Shown piece by piece: positions 1 through 8,497 of a DNA stretch of 64,000 nucleotides. Below the pieces are notes generated by a model that saw nothing but the letters and a program-made list of their open reading frames with translations, was not told the origin of the DNA and ran no database searches. The translations under genes and the position numbers were made by a program. How positions within the stretch are numbered: position 1 is the stretch's first letter; each line of letters opens with the position of its first letter. This DNA is from Zasmidium citrigriseum (Eukaryota; Ascomycota; Dothideomycetes; Mycosphaerellales; Mycosphaerellaceae): positions 130,376 to 194,375 of the forward strand of contig NHNW01000009.1 of the NCBI GenBank assembly GCA_002786025.1, written 5' to 3'.

Positions 1-339
1 CCTAGTTCGCGGAGAAGAGGCAAGCAGCCGGCAACGGCAAAGGAAGAGAGCAGCAGCAGCCCTTCGGAAGAGAGTGAGGAGGAGGATGAGGAGGAGGATG
101 ACGAGCCAACGACCACCTCACAGATTCCCGTGACTCCAAGCTCCAGCGCCTCGATGCCGCAGCAGGCCAATTGGCAGCAGTATCGTGATTGGGCCCGGAG
201 CACGTATAGTCAGTACACAGCCCAGGGCTACACACAAGCGCAAGCCTGGACTGCTCTCCTGGCGCTCTGGCAGCGACGGACAGGTTGTTCAGCACAGGCT
301 GCTGATGCTCAACTTCGACAGTTCTTTGGGACATCGTAG
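1..339 (+). CDS. C-terminal end of an acidic, low-complexity protein (cut by left edge)
   Basis: The frame is open from base 1 to the TAG at 337-339, so this is the tail of a gene that begins outside the window. The visible 112 residues start with a basic and serine-rich stretch, pass through an acidic run of Glu and Asp (about residues 21-37), then a Thr/Ser/Pro linker. They end in a compact, Trp/Tyr/Gln/Ala-rich segment of about 60 residues that is probably helical (YRDWARSTYSQYTAQGYT onwards). I do not recognise the family. The acidic run followed by a small folded tail is common in nuclear or nucleolar proteins, but that is only suggestive. An exon junction inside the visible part cannot be excluded, though none is needed. 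Confidence 0.5.
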   Translation, partial: PSSRRRGKQPATAKEESSSSPSEESEEEDEEEDDEPTTTSQIPVTPSSSASMPQQANWQQYRDWARSTYSQYTAQGYTQAQAWTALLALWQRRTGCSAQAADAQLRQFFGTS

Positions 340-483
340 ACGCCGGAACAATCATCAACAATTGACTCTCTTCAACCTCCGTTCACAACACAATCATCTC
401 TGCCTCCTTCTCAACATGTCCTCAGCGATGGCACTCAGCAGCGGAGCAAGCTCACGAAAGGATTCGTTCGAGGATTAACATAT

Positions 484-1383
484 TTAGGAATCGATTGCCG
501 TTGGTAGTCGGACATTGAGCTCAGACATCTTCAAATCCCCATCCCGAACAAGACGACCCAGCTCCTCCATAATCGCAGACCCTTCAAAGACCTCCCCAAC
601 CTCCGCCCCCAACGCCCCCTTCCCCCTCATCGCAACCCCATCCTCACAAACCATCTGCCGCATACACTCAAACCACTCATCCCGTCCATTCGCATCAATC
701 AAAAGATCCACACCCTCCCTTCTATCATACTCCCTCGCCACTCCTCTATACGTCTCAAGCACAGAGGCCGCGTCTTGACTTGTGTCTGGTTTACTGGCGT
801 ATGTCGCGCCGTGGAGCATGGGTTTTATGATGTCGAACTCTGCATCCGATGCCGCTGGTTCGTAGTCGTAGAGGACGAAGATTTTGCTATCGGGGAGTGC
901 GTTTCGAAGGAGACGGATCAGGATTAGAGAGGTTGGGGATTCGCTCGCCAGGATCAAAACGCTCAAAGGTACCGAGTGGACGTCGTTCTGTACAAAGGCC
1001 AGCGGGACTCTCTCAGAAGCGTAGAGGATGGCGACGGCTTCGAGGAATGAGCTGATCAGACGGGCGGCGTCTTTTGGAGATGTCTGGGCTGGGGCTTGGC
1101 AGACCGCGTTGGCTGGGATTGCGAACAGTTTGTCTTTTTGAGGAGGATGGGTTTCGCAGGGCGGGATACAGAGCATTACTAGGTCTCCTGCCTTGAAGTT
1201 TTCGACGTCGGACGCTGTTGTTTGGATGGTGCCTGCTGCTCCTGCGAATGAGTTTGCGCCAGGGGAGATGTCGTTTTCATGTGGCGCTCGTTGCTCGAGC
1301 TTGAATTCGTGGGCGGCGGCAATCGCTTCTAGTCGTACGACGATATGGCCAGGAGGTAGGGCTGATTGTCGTATGGTCGCCAT
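484..1383 (-). CDS. MDR (zinc-type alcohol dehydrogenase superfamily)-like protein, degenerate
   Basis: This single exon of 299 residues starts at the ATG at 1383. Residues about 8-75 look like the GroES-like half of medium-chain dehydrogenases: a PPGHIVVRLEAIAAAH start, a G-A-G turn, and a FKAGDLVML strand. Residues about 140-180 look like the Rossmann half (LSVLILASESPTSLILIRLL followed by a strand ending LYDYEP). The usual glycine-rich GxGxxG/GxxGxG turn is replaced by ASESPTS, and no zinc ligand set is visible. The protein is also shorter than the family norm of about 330-380. It may therefore be a non-catalytic relative or an enoylreductase-like domain of unknown use. It is transcribed away from the HAD gene at 2099 across a shared 715-bp region. 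The family call is inferred; the enzyme activity is not supported. Confidence 0.55.
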   Translation of the reverse strand: MATIRQSALPPGHIVVRLEAIAAAHEFKLEQRAPHENDISPGANSFAGAAGTIQTTASDVENFKAGDLVMLCIPPCETHPPQKDKLFAIPANAVCQAPAQTSPKDAARLISSFLEAVAILYASERVPLAFVQNDVHSVPLSVLILASESPTSLILIRLLRNALPDSKIFVLYDYEPAASDAEFDIIKPMLHGATYASKPDTSQDAASVLETYRGVAREYDRREGVDLLIDANGRDEWFECMRQMVCEDGVAMRGKGALGAEVGEVFEGSAIMEELGRLVRDGDLKMSELNVRLPTAIDS

Positions 1384-2098
1384 TGAGCTGTACTTCGGGG
1401 CACCTCAGATCAGCTAATTCATTGGTTTCTTGGGAGCGAATGGCCAGGAGACTCCATCAAAGGCATCAACTACGAAGTCGACAGACTTGTGCGGCACAGT
1501 TCTCCTCATCTCGACGTTGCAGGTACGTCTACGTCGATCTAATGCAACTGCCTTCAACACAATTGCATCGAAGATCAAGAAAGCAAATCAAAACAACGCA
1601 TGAGCACTTCAACGACGACTTCGTCCATTCCTCGATGACAACACGCCAATATCGTTCAGAAGAGAACAGTAGTGACAGAGTGAAGTCGTCTCTAACCCCA
1701 ACCCTAACCCTATCGCACGGGGCACATTTCACTAGCGCGAATTGACTTCATGCATCCCGGTCGATCCTACGCCCTTTGTCTTCCTTTCTCAACCTCACCT
1801 GTCGTTCAATCCTTCTACATATTCATCCATCTTCTCTTCATTTCGACGTCGCTCATTACAATGTGTTGCCCTAACAGAGCTCAATCGGCCACGACCCATG
1901 GGAGCTGCCCGCTGCCCCACTTTCGCGCCTTTCGCTTTCCTAAAAGTGACTGCTAAGAGCCAAGCTCGTTGTCGATAGCACTCATACTACTTTTCGAGGG
2001 GCCAAGTATAAGAATCTCTTACTTTTCTCTCATCTTCAATCTTCAATCCCCCAATAGAAACAAGAACCACTTTTACTCAGCATCAAAAAATCTTCACC
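1384..2098. promoter_or_regulatory. Divergent intergenic region between MDR-like and HAD genes
   Basis: These 715 bp hold the 5' regions of two divergent genes. Seen here are a telomere-like CCCTAA tract (1692-1712), a TATAAG element near 2007 and a pyrimidine-rich stretch just before the ATG at 2099 (about 2010-2098), which is typical of fungal 5' leaders. Short frames on both strands show no recognisable protein. Confidence 0.5.
1692..1712. repeat. Short interstitial telomere-like tract (CCCTAA type)
   Basis: The tract reads as one imperfect and almost two perfect CCCTAA units, with the perfect part at 1700-1712. TTAGGG/CCCTAA is the telomere repeat of most filamentous ascomycetes. It also contains AACCCTAA, which matches the binding box of Tbf1/Teb1-type Myb factors that act at ordinary promoters in yeasts. 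At this length a promoter site is more likely than a relic chromosome end. Confidence 0.6.
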
Positions 2099-2872
2099 AT
2101 GGCCTCCCCAATCCCCTGGACGAAAATCAAAGCCCTCTCCTTCGACATCTACGGCACCCTCACAGACTGGGAAAACGGCATCGCCCAATCCGCCCGCGCC
2201 ACAGCCCTAGGCCCCTACCTCCCCTCCTCGCACCGCGAACTAATGCTCTCCATCGAACGCCACGACACCACCGTGCAGAAAGAATTCCCCACGATGAAAC
2301 AATCCGGGATCATAGCCGAAGGCCTGCGTCGCTATGCTAGAGAACTCAAAGTCGTCGAGAAAGGGAACTTGACCCAGGATGAGGTTGAGCAGGCCGTGAA
2401 AGAGTACGGTGGCAAAATCGGCCAGTACCCAGCCTTCGAGGATACCGTCGCCGCGATGCAGAAACTCGGCAAACACTACAAACTCATCCCCCTCTCGAAC
2501 GTCGACCGCGCCTCTTTCGAAGTAACCCTCAACACGGCCCTGAAAGGCGTACATTTCGACGCGATATACACCGCCGAAGACATCGGATCCTACAAACCGG
2601 ATCTTAGGAATTTCCACTACCTGCTCGAGCACGTGAGGAGTGATCTGGGCGTTGAGAAGGAGGAGTTGTGCCATGTTGCGCAGAGTTTGTTTCATGATCA
2701 TGGGCCGGCGAAGGAGATGGGACTTTGGAGTGTTTGGGTGGATCGGAAGGGGATTATGGGGAATCCGGAGGCTGTGGAGGACCCACAGGGACGGTTTGGG
2801 TATCAGTTGAAAGTTGATACCTTGGGGGAGTTGGCGGGAATTGTGGAGGAGGCGTTCAGTAAAGCTGCTTAG
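2099..2872 (+). CDS. HAD-superfamily hydrolase, haloacid dehalogenase type II-like
   Basis: This is a single exon of 257 residues with a good context at the ATG. Motif I is DIYGTLTDW with the predicted nucleophile Asp16, motif II is the Ser of PLSNVD, motif III is the Lys of SYKPD, and motif IV lies in AQSLFHDHGPAKEMG. This order and the YGT after the Asp are characteristic of the type II (S)-2-haloacid dehalogenase branch of the HAD superfamily. Fungal members of that branch are common and mostly have unknown natural substrates, so dehalogenation itself is not shown. Length is normal for the family and there is no targeting signal, which suggests a cytosolic protein. The 3' end faces the gluconokinase gene with 140 bp between stop codons. 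Confidence 0.9.
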   Translation: MASPIPWTKIKALSFDIYGTLTDWENGIAQSARATALGPYLPSSHRELMLSIERHDTTVQKEFPTMKQSGIIAEGLRRYARELKVVEKGNLTQDEVEQAVKEYGGKIGQYPAFEDTVAAMQKLGKHYKLIPLSNVDRASFEVTLNTALKGVHFDAIYTAEDIGSYKPDLRNFHYLLEHVRSDLGVEKEELCHVAQSLFHDHGPAKEMGLWSVWVDRKGIMGNPEAVEDPQGRFGYQLKVDTLGELAGIVEEAFSKAA

Positions 2873-3012
2873 GATTTGGTAGTGTTTGCCACTTTGAAGG
2901 TACCTTATTGATAATGAGGACGGAAAAAGCAAACTGCCCACGCCGAGTGGTATATCCCAGGAACAAGGGCCCAAACACTCCGAGAACTCCCATCAACCCC
3001 AGAACCATTCGA

Positions 3013-3750
3013 TCATGAATCCTCCTTCATAACCCCCTCCACAACCTCCCTCGCCAGCACCTGCACCTCCTCACTAGTCCCACTCGCATCAACACTAAGC
3101 ACATCCCCCTCCTCCCTGGTCGGACTCTCCAAACTCTCAAACTGACTCCGCACCATATAATCCTTCATATAATGGTTCTGCCTCGCGCGCACCCGATCCA
3201 TCAACACACTCTCACTAGCCTTCAGAAACACGAAGTGAACCCGCACGTTGGGGTGGTGGTAGGCTGCCACCCGCATGACGTCGCGGTATTTGCGTTTGAG
3301 CGCGCTGCAGGTTACGATTACGCCGGGGGAGGTTTGGAGGGAGGCGAGGGCTTGTTCGCGGAGGAGGATGAGCCAGTCCCAGCGGTCGGCGTCGGTTAGG
3401 GGTTGGCCGGCGGCCATTTTTTGGACGTTTTCTGGTGTGTGGAACTAGAACACCTCAAATCAGTACAGCCGTTCAATTTCCATGGGTTTGATGTTGTGAA
3501 GATGGCTTACAGTATCCCCCTCCAAATAAGGCAGGCTATACGTCCTCTCCAAAAACTCCGCCACCGACGTCTTGCCGCAACCCGCGGGACCCGTAATCAC
3601 CCAGATGTGCTTATGCGGTTGTTTCGTCGTGGTCGCTTGGTTTGACAGTGTCGTTGAGTTCGAAGACATCTTCGCCAGGTCTGATGCCGGTTCTGAGGGT
3701 GGCGTTGGGGGGAAGTGTTGGGGGTCGGGGAGGACTTCGTGAGCTTGCAT
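3013..3750 (-). CDS. Gluconokinase (GntK-type)
   Basis: Two exons, 3511-3750 and 3013-3444, flank a 66-bp phase-0 intron with a GTAAGC donor and CTAG acceptor, giving 223 residues. The P-loop GPAGCGKT is at residues 54-61. The join restores the conserved YLEGDT-FHTPENVQKM region, followed by GQPLTDADRWDWL, the hallmark of gluconate kinases. Next come a VTCSALKRKYRD segment and FVFLKASESVL. The enzyme phosphorylates D-gluconate to 6-phosphogluconate, feeding the pentose phosphate pathway, and is expected in the cytosol. The first about 45 residues are disordered, and the Met at residue 28 is an alternative start. The gene reads away from the P5C dehydrogenase 3' end, across an 871-bp intergenic region. 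Confidence 0.92.
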
Positions 3751-4621
3751 TGTGTCGAGTCGCGTTATCGAATAGTGAGGTGAAGTCCGCGGTGATTAGT
3801 GAGTGATGTGACGAGTCTTGTGACTCGTCCCTTCATTCAAAGTAATCGCACAGCAGGATATTTTGCCTTCGGTCCCTGAGCTGAAAAACTTCCAAGTCCA
3901 ATGGGCAGAACAGGCGCCGGCGGTGCCAGCAAACTCAGGTCCGGGCGGCTGTCACAGAGGTGATACACGGGAGCGTCGTCGGTCCAGAAGTATATATCCC
4001 GTAGTCGTGTTCGTCCAAGAAAGAGCAATCCAATCCAAGAGACTGACAGAGCAAGGAAACGACCACCCTACCTATTTAACCCACCCGCACGGCTACTGCT
4101 GGCAAACTGCCGACCCCAGACCACTATTCGCAAGCGAGTCTTCTGGCGGTCAAGAAACTCGTTTGCCTTGCGAACCAGAAAGTTCCCCCCTGACGGCTTC
4201 GCTTCCTACTGGTGACGTGACGTCTGGCGGGGGAATCCAGTTTTCTTGTCGGCGTCTGAAGGCTCCGACGTCAATTGCCGGCTCGAGTCAGGGCGTCGGT
4301 CTTCGGATTCTGTGGGGGTTGAGGGCGGATAAATATCCGGCTGGATGGGCAACATTCACTTACCTTCATGATCTGACTTTCACATTCGAGTGTTGGTTCC
4401 TGAATTCGGAGTTTCGTTTGATTCCTTGATGCTTGAGTACAAGGTCCACTGCACTACGCCATTCAATGCATACCAACTCGCTTGTAGATTCAAGGACACC
4501 GGCAGATAGGCCAAAGACATAAATAGCCCATCCTGTTCCCAAACCGGCCCGACTCCATCAATGTCATATCGCTTTTGAACGCTCAAACATCCAACGCCCA
4601 ATGATCCCTCCCCAAAGCAAC
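3751..4621. promoter_or_regulatory. Gluconokinase upstream region and P5C dehydrogenase 3' flank
   Basis: These 871 bp have no gene I can support; a 188-codon frame at 3863-4429 has no protein-like features. The visible signals are a tandem TGACGTGACGTC (4213-4224) and a third GACGTCA (4267-4273), resembling ATF/CREB-type bZIP sites. A GCGGGG hexamer close by (about 4227-4232) fits the loose CreA consensus. All three lie about 460-520 bp upstream of the gluconokinase ATG. Confidence 0.4.
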
Positions 4622-6326
4622 TCAAACGTAGTTACTAGGATAAAGCACCTCCTCACTCCCCAAGAAATCCTCCTTCAACGCCCTCATACTCACAAACCTA
4701 CTCAACAAATTCGCACTCCCCGCCTTATCATTCGTCCCACTCGCCCTCGCACCGCCAAAAGGCTGCTGTCCAACAACAGCACCAGTAGACTTGCAATTCA
4801 AGTAGAAGTTACCCGCAGCGTTGCGGAGAGCCTCCTCCGCAAACCTTAGCACCTCCCGATCCTGTGCAAACACCGCGCCCGTGAGGGAGTAATCCGTCGT
4901 CGAGTCGATGGTCTTGCAGATATCCGTGAAAGCCTGTTCCGGGTTCTTGGTGTCGTCGTAGACATAGACCGTCAGGATAGGGCCGAAGAACTCCTGCGAC
5001 ATGTTGCTGTGGGTGGGAGTTTTCGTTTGGTAGATTGTCGGGTGGATGTAGTAACCTTCACTACCATCGTACTTCCCGCCGACCAAAAGCTCGAGATCAG
5101 AATCTTTGTTGGATTGATCGATGACTTTGGACAACTTGTCGAAAGATTGCTGATGGATAACCGGGCCGATAAAATTGTCAAACTGCTCAGGAGATCCGAT
5201 CTTGAGTTTCTGCGTCTCTTCGATGAGCATTGGCTTAGCCTGCTCCCAGAGACTGAGCGGGAAGTAGGCGCGGGAGGTAGCGGAACATTTCTGGCCTTGG
5301 AATTCAAAAGCGCCGCGAATGGTGTTGACGACGGCGTTGCGGACGTTGGCGGAGCGGTGGATGAGGTGGAAGTTCTTGCCGCCGGTCTCGCCGACGATGC
5401 GTGGGTAGCTTTGGTATCTGCCCTCAGCGGTTCCGGCACCGATCTGTCCGTAGAGTTGGCGGAAGACGGCCGTCGATCCGGTGTAGTGCAGACAAGCGAA
5501 TTGCTTGTGTGAGAGGACTTCCTTCGTCACCTCCACAGCATCTCCGGGCACAAACTGGATCACATCTCTCGGCAGACCAGCCTCAAGGAGGATGTTGTAT
5601 ACCAGCCAATTCGAAGCAATAGCCGAAGGCGAAGGCTTCCAAACCACCACATTGCCCATCAAGGCCGGCGCAGCAGGCAGATTCGCTGCAATGGCCGTGA
5701 AGTTGAAGGGCGTGATCGCGTACACGAAGCCCTCCAACGGTCTGTACTCCACCCTGTTCCACACTCCAGGGCTATTATGCACCGGCTGGCTTCCATACAC
5801 CTCTTCCGCGTACTTGACATTGAACCGCAAGAAATCCGCCGTCTCAGCTGCGGCATCAATCTCCGCCTGCCATGCATTCTTGCCCTGTCCCAACATGGTC
5901 GCCGCCATGATGTCGTATCTGTACTTGGTGCTTATGAGGTCTGCCGCCTTGAGGAAGACTGCTGCGCGGTCTGCAAAAGGTAAACTCTCCCACGAGCTCT
6001 TTGCTTGAAGTGCGGAATCGATGGCGTTTTGGACGTCTTGTGAAGATGCGTTGGACCACGAGGCGATCGAGTTCTTGTGGGACATGGGCATGGGTTGTTG
6101 GGAGATCTTGGAGGTCTTGATTTCTTTGCCGCCGACGACGATGGGAACTTGGAAGGGGGCTTTGGATCGCATGGTTTTCATGGCTGTGGAGAGCTTTTCT
6201 CGGTCGACGGAGTCCTTTTCGTAGTGTTTCTAGCACATTGTCAGCTCTGTGCTCAACCCTCTCTCATGTGGCGAGGTAGTATACATTCGGCTCATTGTTA
6301 ACAGTCGGAATCTTGAAATTCGCCAT
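4622..6326 (-). CDS. put2: Delta-1-pyrroline-5-carboxylate dehydrogenase (mitochondrial)
   Basis: Two exons, 6285-6326 (14 codons) and 4622-6229, are joined over a 55-bp intron (GTATAC donor, CTAG acceptor), giving 549 residues. It is an aldehyde dehydrogenase of the P5CDH branch. The active-site segment FEFQGQKCSATSRAY carries catalytic Cys329, and GETGGKN carries the general base Glu295. NAD-binding residues are seen in the ITPFNFTAIA stretch, and the QPFGGARASGTN C-terminal motif is typical of P5CDH. It oxidises glutamate-semialdehyde/P5C to glutamate, the second step of proline degradation, in the mitochondrial matrix. The N-terminus is not a strong presequence. In many fungi the gene is proline-induced, but no binding site was identified here. 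Confidence 0.95.
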
Positions 6327-6837
6327 AGTCGACACACAATTCCTCTGGCCAGCCCTCAAGCCCGCCATCGAAGAACCGCTCGTCGCCTTGAGCGAATTTC
6401 CAATTTGTTGACCGCATTGCAAGCTCTTGATCGCCATATTGCCTCGAACTCTTCGACAAAATATCCAAAGAAGAAGTCTTGCTGTCCACGCCGAAGCAAG
6501 GAGTAGAATATAGCTCTTTGAATAATCACAAGAGCTCCAACAAGCTCACCCGGCTACCAGCGGCACAACACATTCATGCTGACCCTTGCATGTGCCAAAG
6601 TGTGGAGAAATGCCAGCCGACGTCGGCGATTGAACCCAGGAATCTGGCTTGTCCCAAAGAATTTCCTCGTGGCCTGCACGCTTGCATGCGGCTCTTCTTC
6701 TCTTCAACCCACAAGCAGAATAGTATGCTGCCCTGTACCTTGCAGAATCACGCATTCGGATACCGACGGATCGGCCTCAGACTCCGAAGTGACACCTTCA
6801 TCGTGCGGCGATAAGAACATGAATCTCGTTGATTGTT
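6327..6837. promoter_or_regulatory. P5C dehydrogenase upstream region / BCKDH E2 3' flank
   Basis: These 511 bp lie between the start of P5C dehydrogenase and the stop of the E2 gene, both on the minus strand. They must contain the put2 promoter and the E2 terminator. I see no recognisable reading frame and no RNA gene. A CCTGGGTTCAATC stretch (minus strand, near 6630) superficially resembles a tRNA B box but lacks a matching T-stem. Confidence 0.4.
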
Positions 6838-8274
6838 CTACCGCAGCTCTATCAGCATCGCCGCCGGGTCTTCCAGCAGCGTCTTGACTCGCTCCGCACA
6901 CCGCGCACACTCCGCCCCGTCGACGACGCGGTGGTCAGCGCTCCAGCTCAGGACAAGCTCTTCTCGCTTGATCAACTCGTCGTTCTCGTCGAATGCGGGC
7001 ACGACTTTACTCCTTCCCACACCGACGATGGCGACTTGTGGTTCTGAGATTACGGGTGATACGACGCCTCCGCCGACTGAGCCGATATTTGAGACGGTGA
7101 ATGTTGCGCCGCTGAAATCGCTCGGGGCGAGTTTGTTGCTTCGTGCTGCTTGTGAGAGTTGTCGCATCTTCGTGGCGATTTGAGAGATGTTGAGGTCTTG
7201 CACGTTCTTGACCACGGGAACGAGGAGTCCTGAAGGCGTGTCGATTGCGATGCCGAAGTTGTGGCTGCCTCGGTAGGTGAGCTCTGGCTTCTTGGGGTCT
7301 TTCGTATCGAGAGAGGCATTCAGCAATGGATGCCGTGAGAACGCTATGCTGATCGCTTTCATGATGAAAGCAAGATGTGTGAGCTTCTCTTCGGGCGACG
7401 CAGAAGCATTCAGCTTCTTCCGCAGAGCAGTAATGGCCGACATATCCGCCGAAGAGGTATACAAGAAGTGTGGAATGTTCAATGACTTGGTCATCGTCTT
7501 GAACATCTGGTTTTGCACCGCCGTAAGCGGGACCTTGCGATCCTCTTTCGTGGCCACTGGTGCTGTTGTGCGTGTTGATGTCTCGGGCTTCTGATCCCGT
7601 TGCGAAACATGTCGATGAACGTCCTCTTTCAGTACTCTGCCGTCTTTCCCAGTGCCTTGGATGTCTATGATCTCCACGCCATGCTCCTTGACCAAATGCC
7701 TCACTGCCGGCGTCGCCAGCGACCCTTTGTCCCCTCTGCTTTCCCTCCTCGAAGGCTGCTGCTGTTCTGTCTGCGCGTGACTCCTCCCCTCCTGTTGACC
7801 CTCAGCCTTAGGCGTATGCTCCGCCCCAACACCCTCCATCTCCACCTCTTCCCTCCCACCCTCTCCCTCACCCTCCTTCTCCCCCGCCTCCTCCGCTAAC
7901 TTCTCCGCATCCTCCCCACTAACATCAATATCCACCAGCGGCCGCCCGGTAACAGCCATGTCATCAGGCTCATAATGCAGTTTCTTAATAACCCCCTCAT
8001 ACGGACTCGTTATTTCCACAGAAGCTTTATCACTCTGCACCTCACACAATTTGTCGAACTGCTCCACCCGCGCTCCTGGCTGCACGAACCATTGGATGAG
8101 TTGGCATTCCGTTATGCCTTCGCCGATGTCTGCGAGGAGGAAAGGTTTTACCACGAGGGAGGTGGGGGAGGCGTGGAAGAGTCGAGTTCGTTGGTGGAGG
8201 TGGTGAGTTCGGCGGGAGAGGCAGAGGAGGGGACGAGTTAGGGATTTTGTGGGTGGCATGGTTGTTTGGGACAC
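6838..8274 (-). CDS. Branched-chain 2-oxoacid dehydrogenase E2 (dihydrolipoyl transacylase)
   Basis: A single exon of 478 residues. The first about 37 residues are rich in Arg, Ser, Thr and His, with no acidic residue, fitting a mitochondrial presequence (RTRLFHASPTSL). A lipoyl domain follows, with the lipoylated Lys83 in SDKAS. Then come a flexible Glu/Gly/Gln-rich linker, the peripheral subunit-binding domain (about 184-222, LATPAVRHLVKEHGVEIIDI) and the acyltransferase core ending in SADHRVVDG with catalytic His448 and Asp452. The lipoyl region (LADIGEGITECQLIQWFV) is diagnostic of the branched-chain rather than the pyruvate complex. The product acts in Leu, Ile and Val breakdown. A second in-frame Met (residue 6) could be the real start. 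Confidence 0.94.
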   Translation of the reverse strand: MSQTTMPPTKSLTRPLLCLSRRTHHLHQRTRLFHASPTSLVVKPFLLADIGEGITECQLIQWFVQPGARVEQFDKLCEVQSDKASVEITSPYEGVIKKLHYEPDDMAVTGRPLVDIDVSGEDAEKLAEEAGEKEGEGEGGREEVEMEGVGAEHTPKAEGQQEGRSHAQTEQQQPSRRESRGDKGSLATPAVRHLVKEHGVEIIDIQGTGKDGRVLKEDVHRHVSQRDQKPETSTRTTAPVATKEDRKVPLTAVQNQMFKTMTKSLNIPHFLYTSSADMSAITALRKKLNASASPEEKLTHLAFIMKAISIAFSRHPLLNASLDTKDPKKPELTYRGSHNFGIAIDTPSGLLVPVVKNVQDLNISQIATKMRQLSQAARSNKLAPSDFSGATFTVSNIGSVGGGVVSPVISEPQVAIVGVGRSKVVPAFDENDELIKREELVLSWSADHRVVDGAECARCAERVKTLLEDPAAMLIELR

Positions 8275-8497
8275 GTTGTACAGTGTGTCTATCTGGGAGG
8301 AACTATGTTACAGTGTGAGAGGCCATTTTCTGGGGATTTGGTCTTTTATTGTGCGGAGGAATGGAGAAAGATGGAGTCGGCTTACAAGCAGTTTGGAGTT
8401 GCCAATGCCCATAGAGCCGCGTTTAGCCGTGAATGCCTGAGGCATGAAAGAAGTGTTGCCGTTTTTCCGGCAGTATAGCTATACAATCAATGTACAA

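Noticed and set aside
3863..4429. A 188-codon frame upstream of gluconokinase
   Set aside because: It contains the CRE-like sites, shows no protein-like features, and has no plausible promoter or ortholog that I recognise.
6621..6660. A possible tRNA T-arm on the minus strand (CCTGGGTTCAATC)
   Set aside because: The flanking bases do not form the five-pair T-stem, and no A box or acceptor stem fits at the needed distance.
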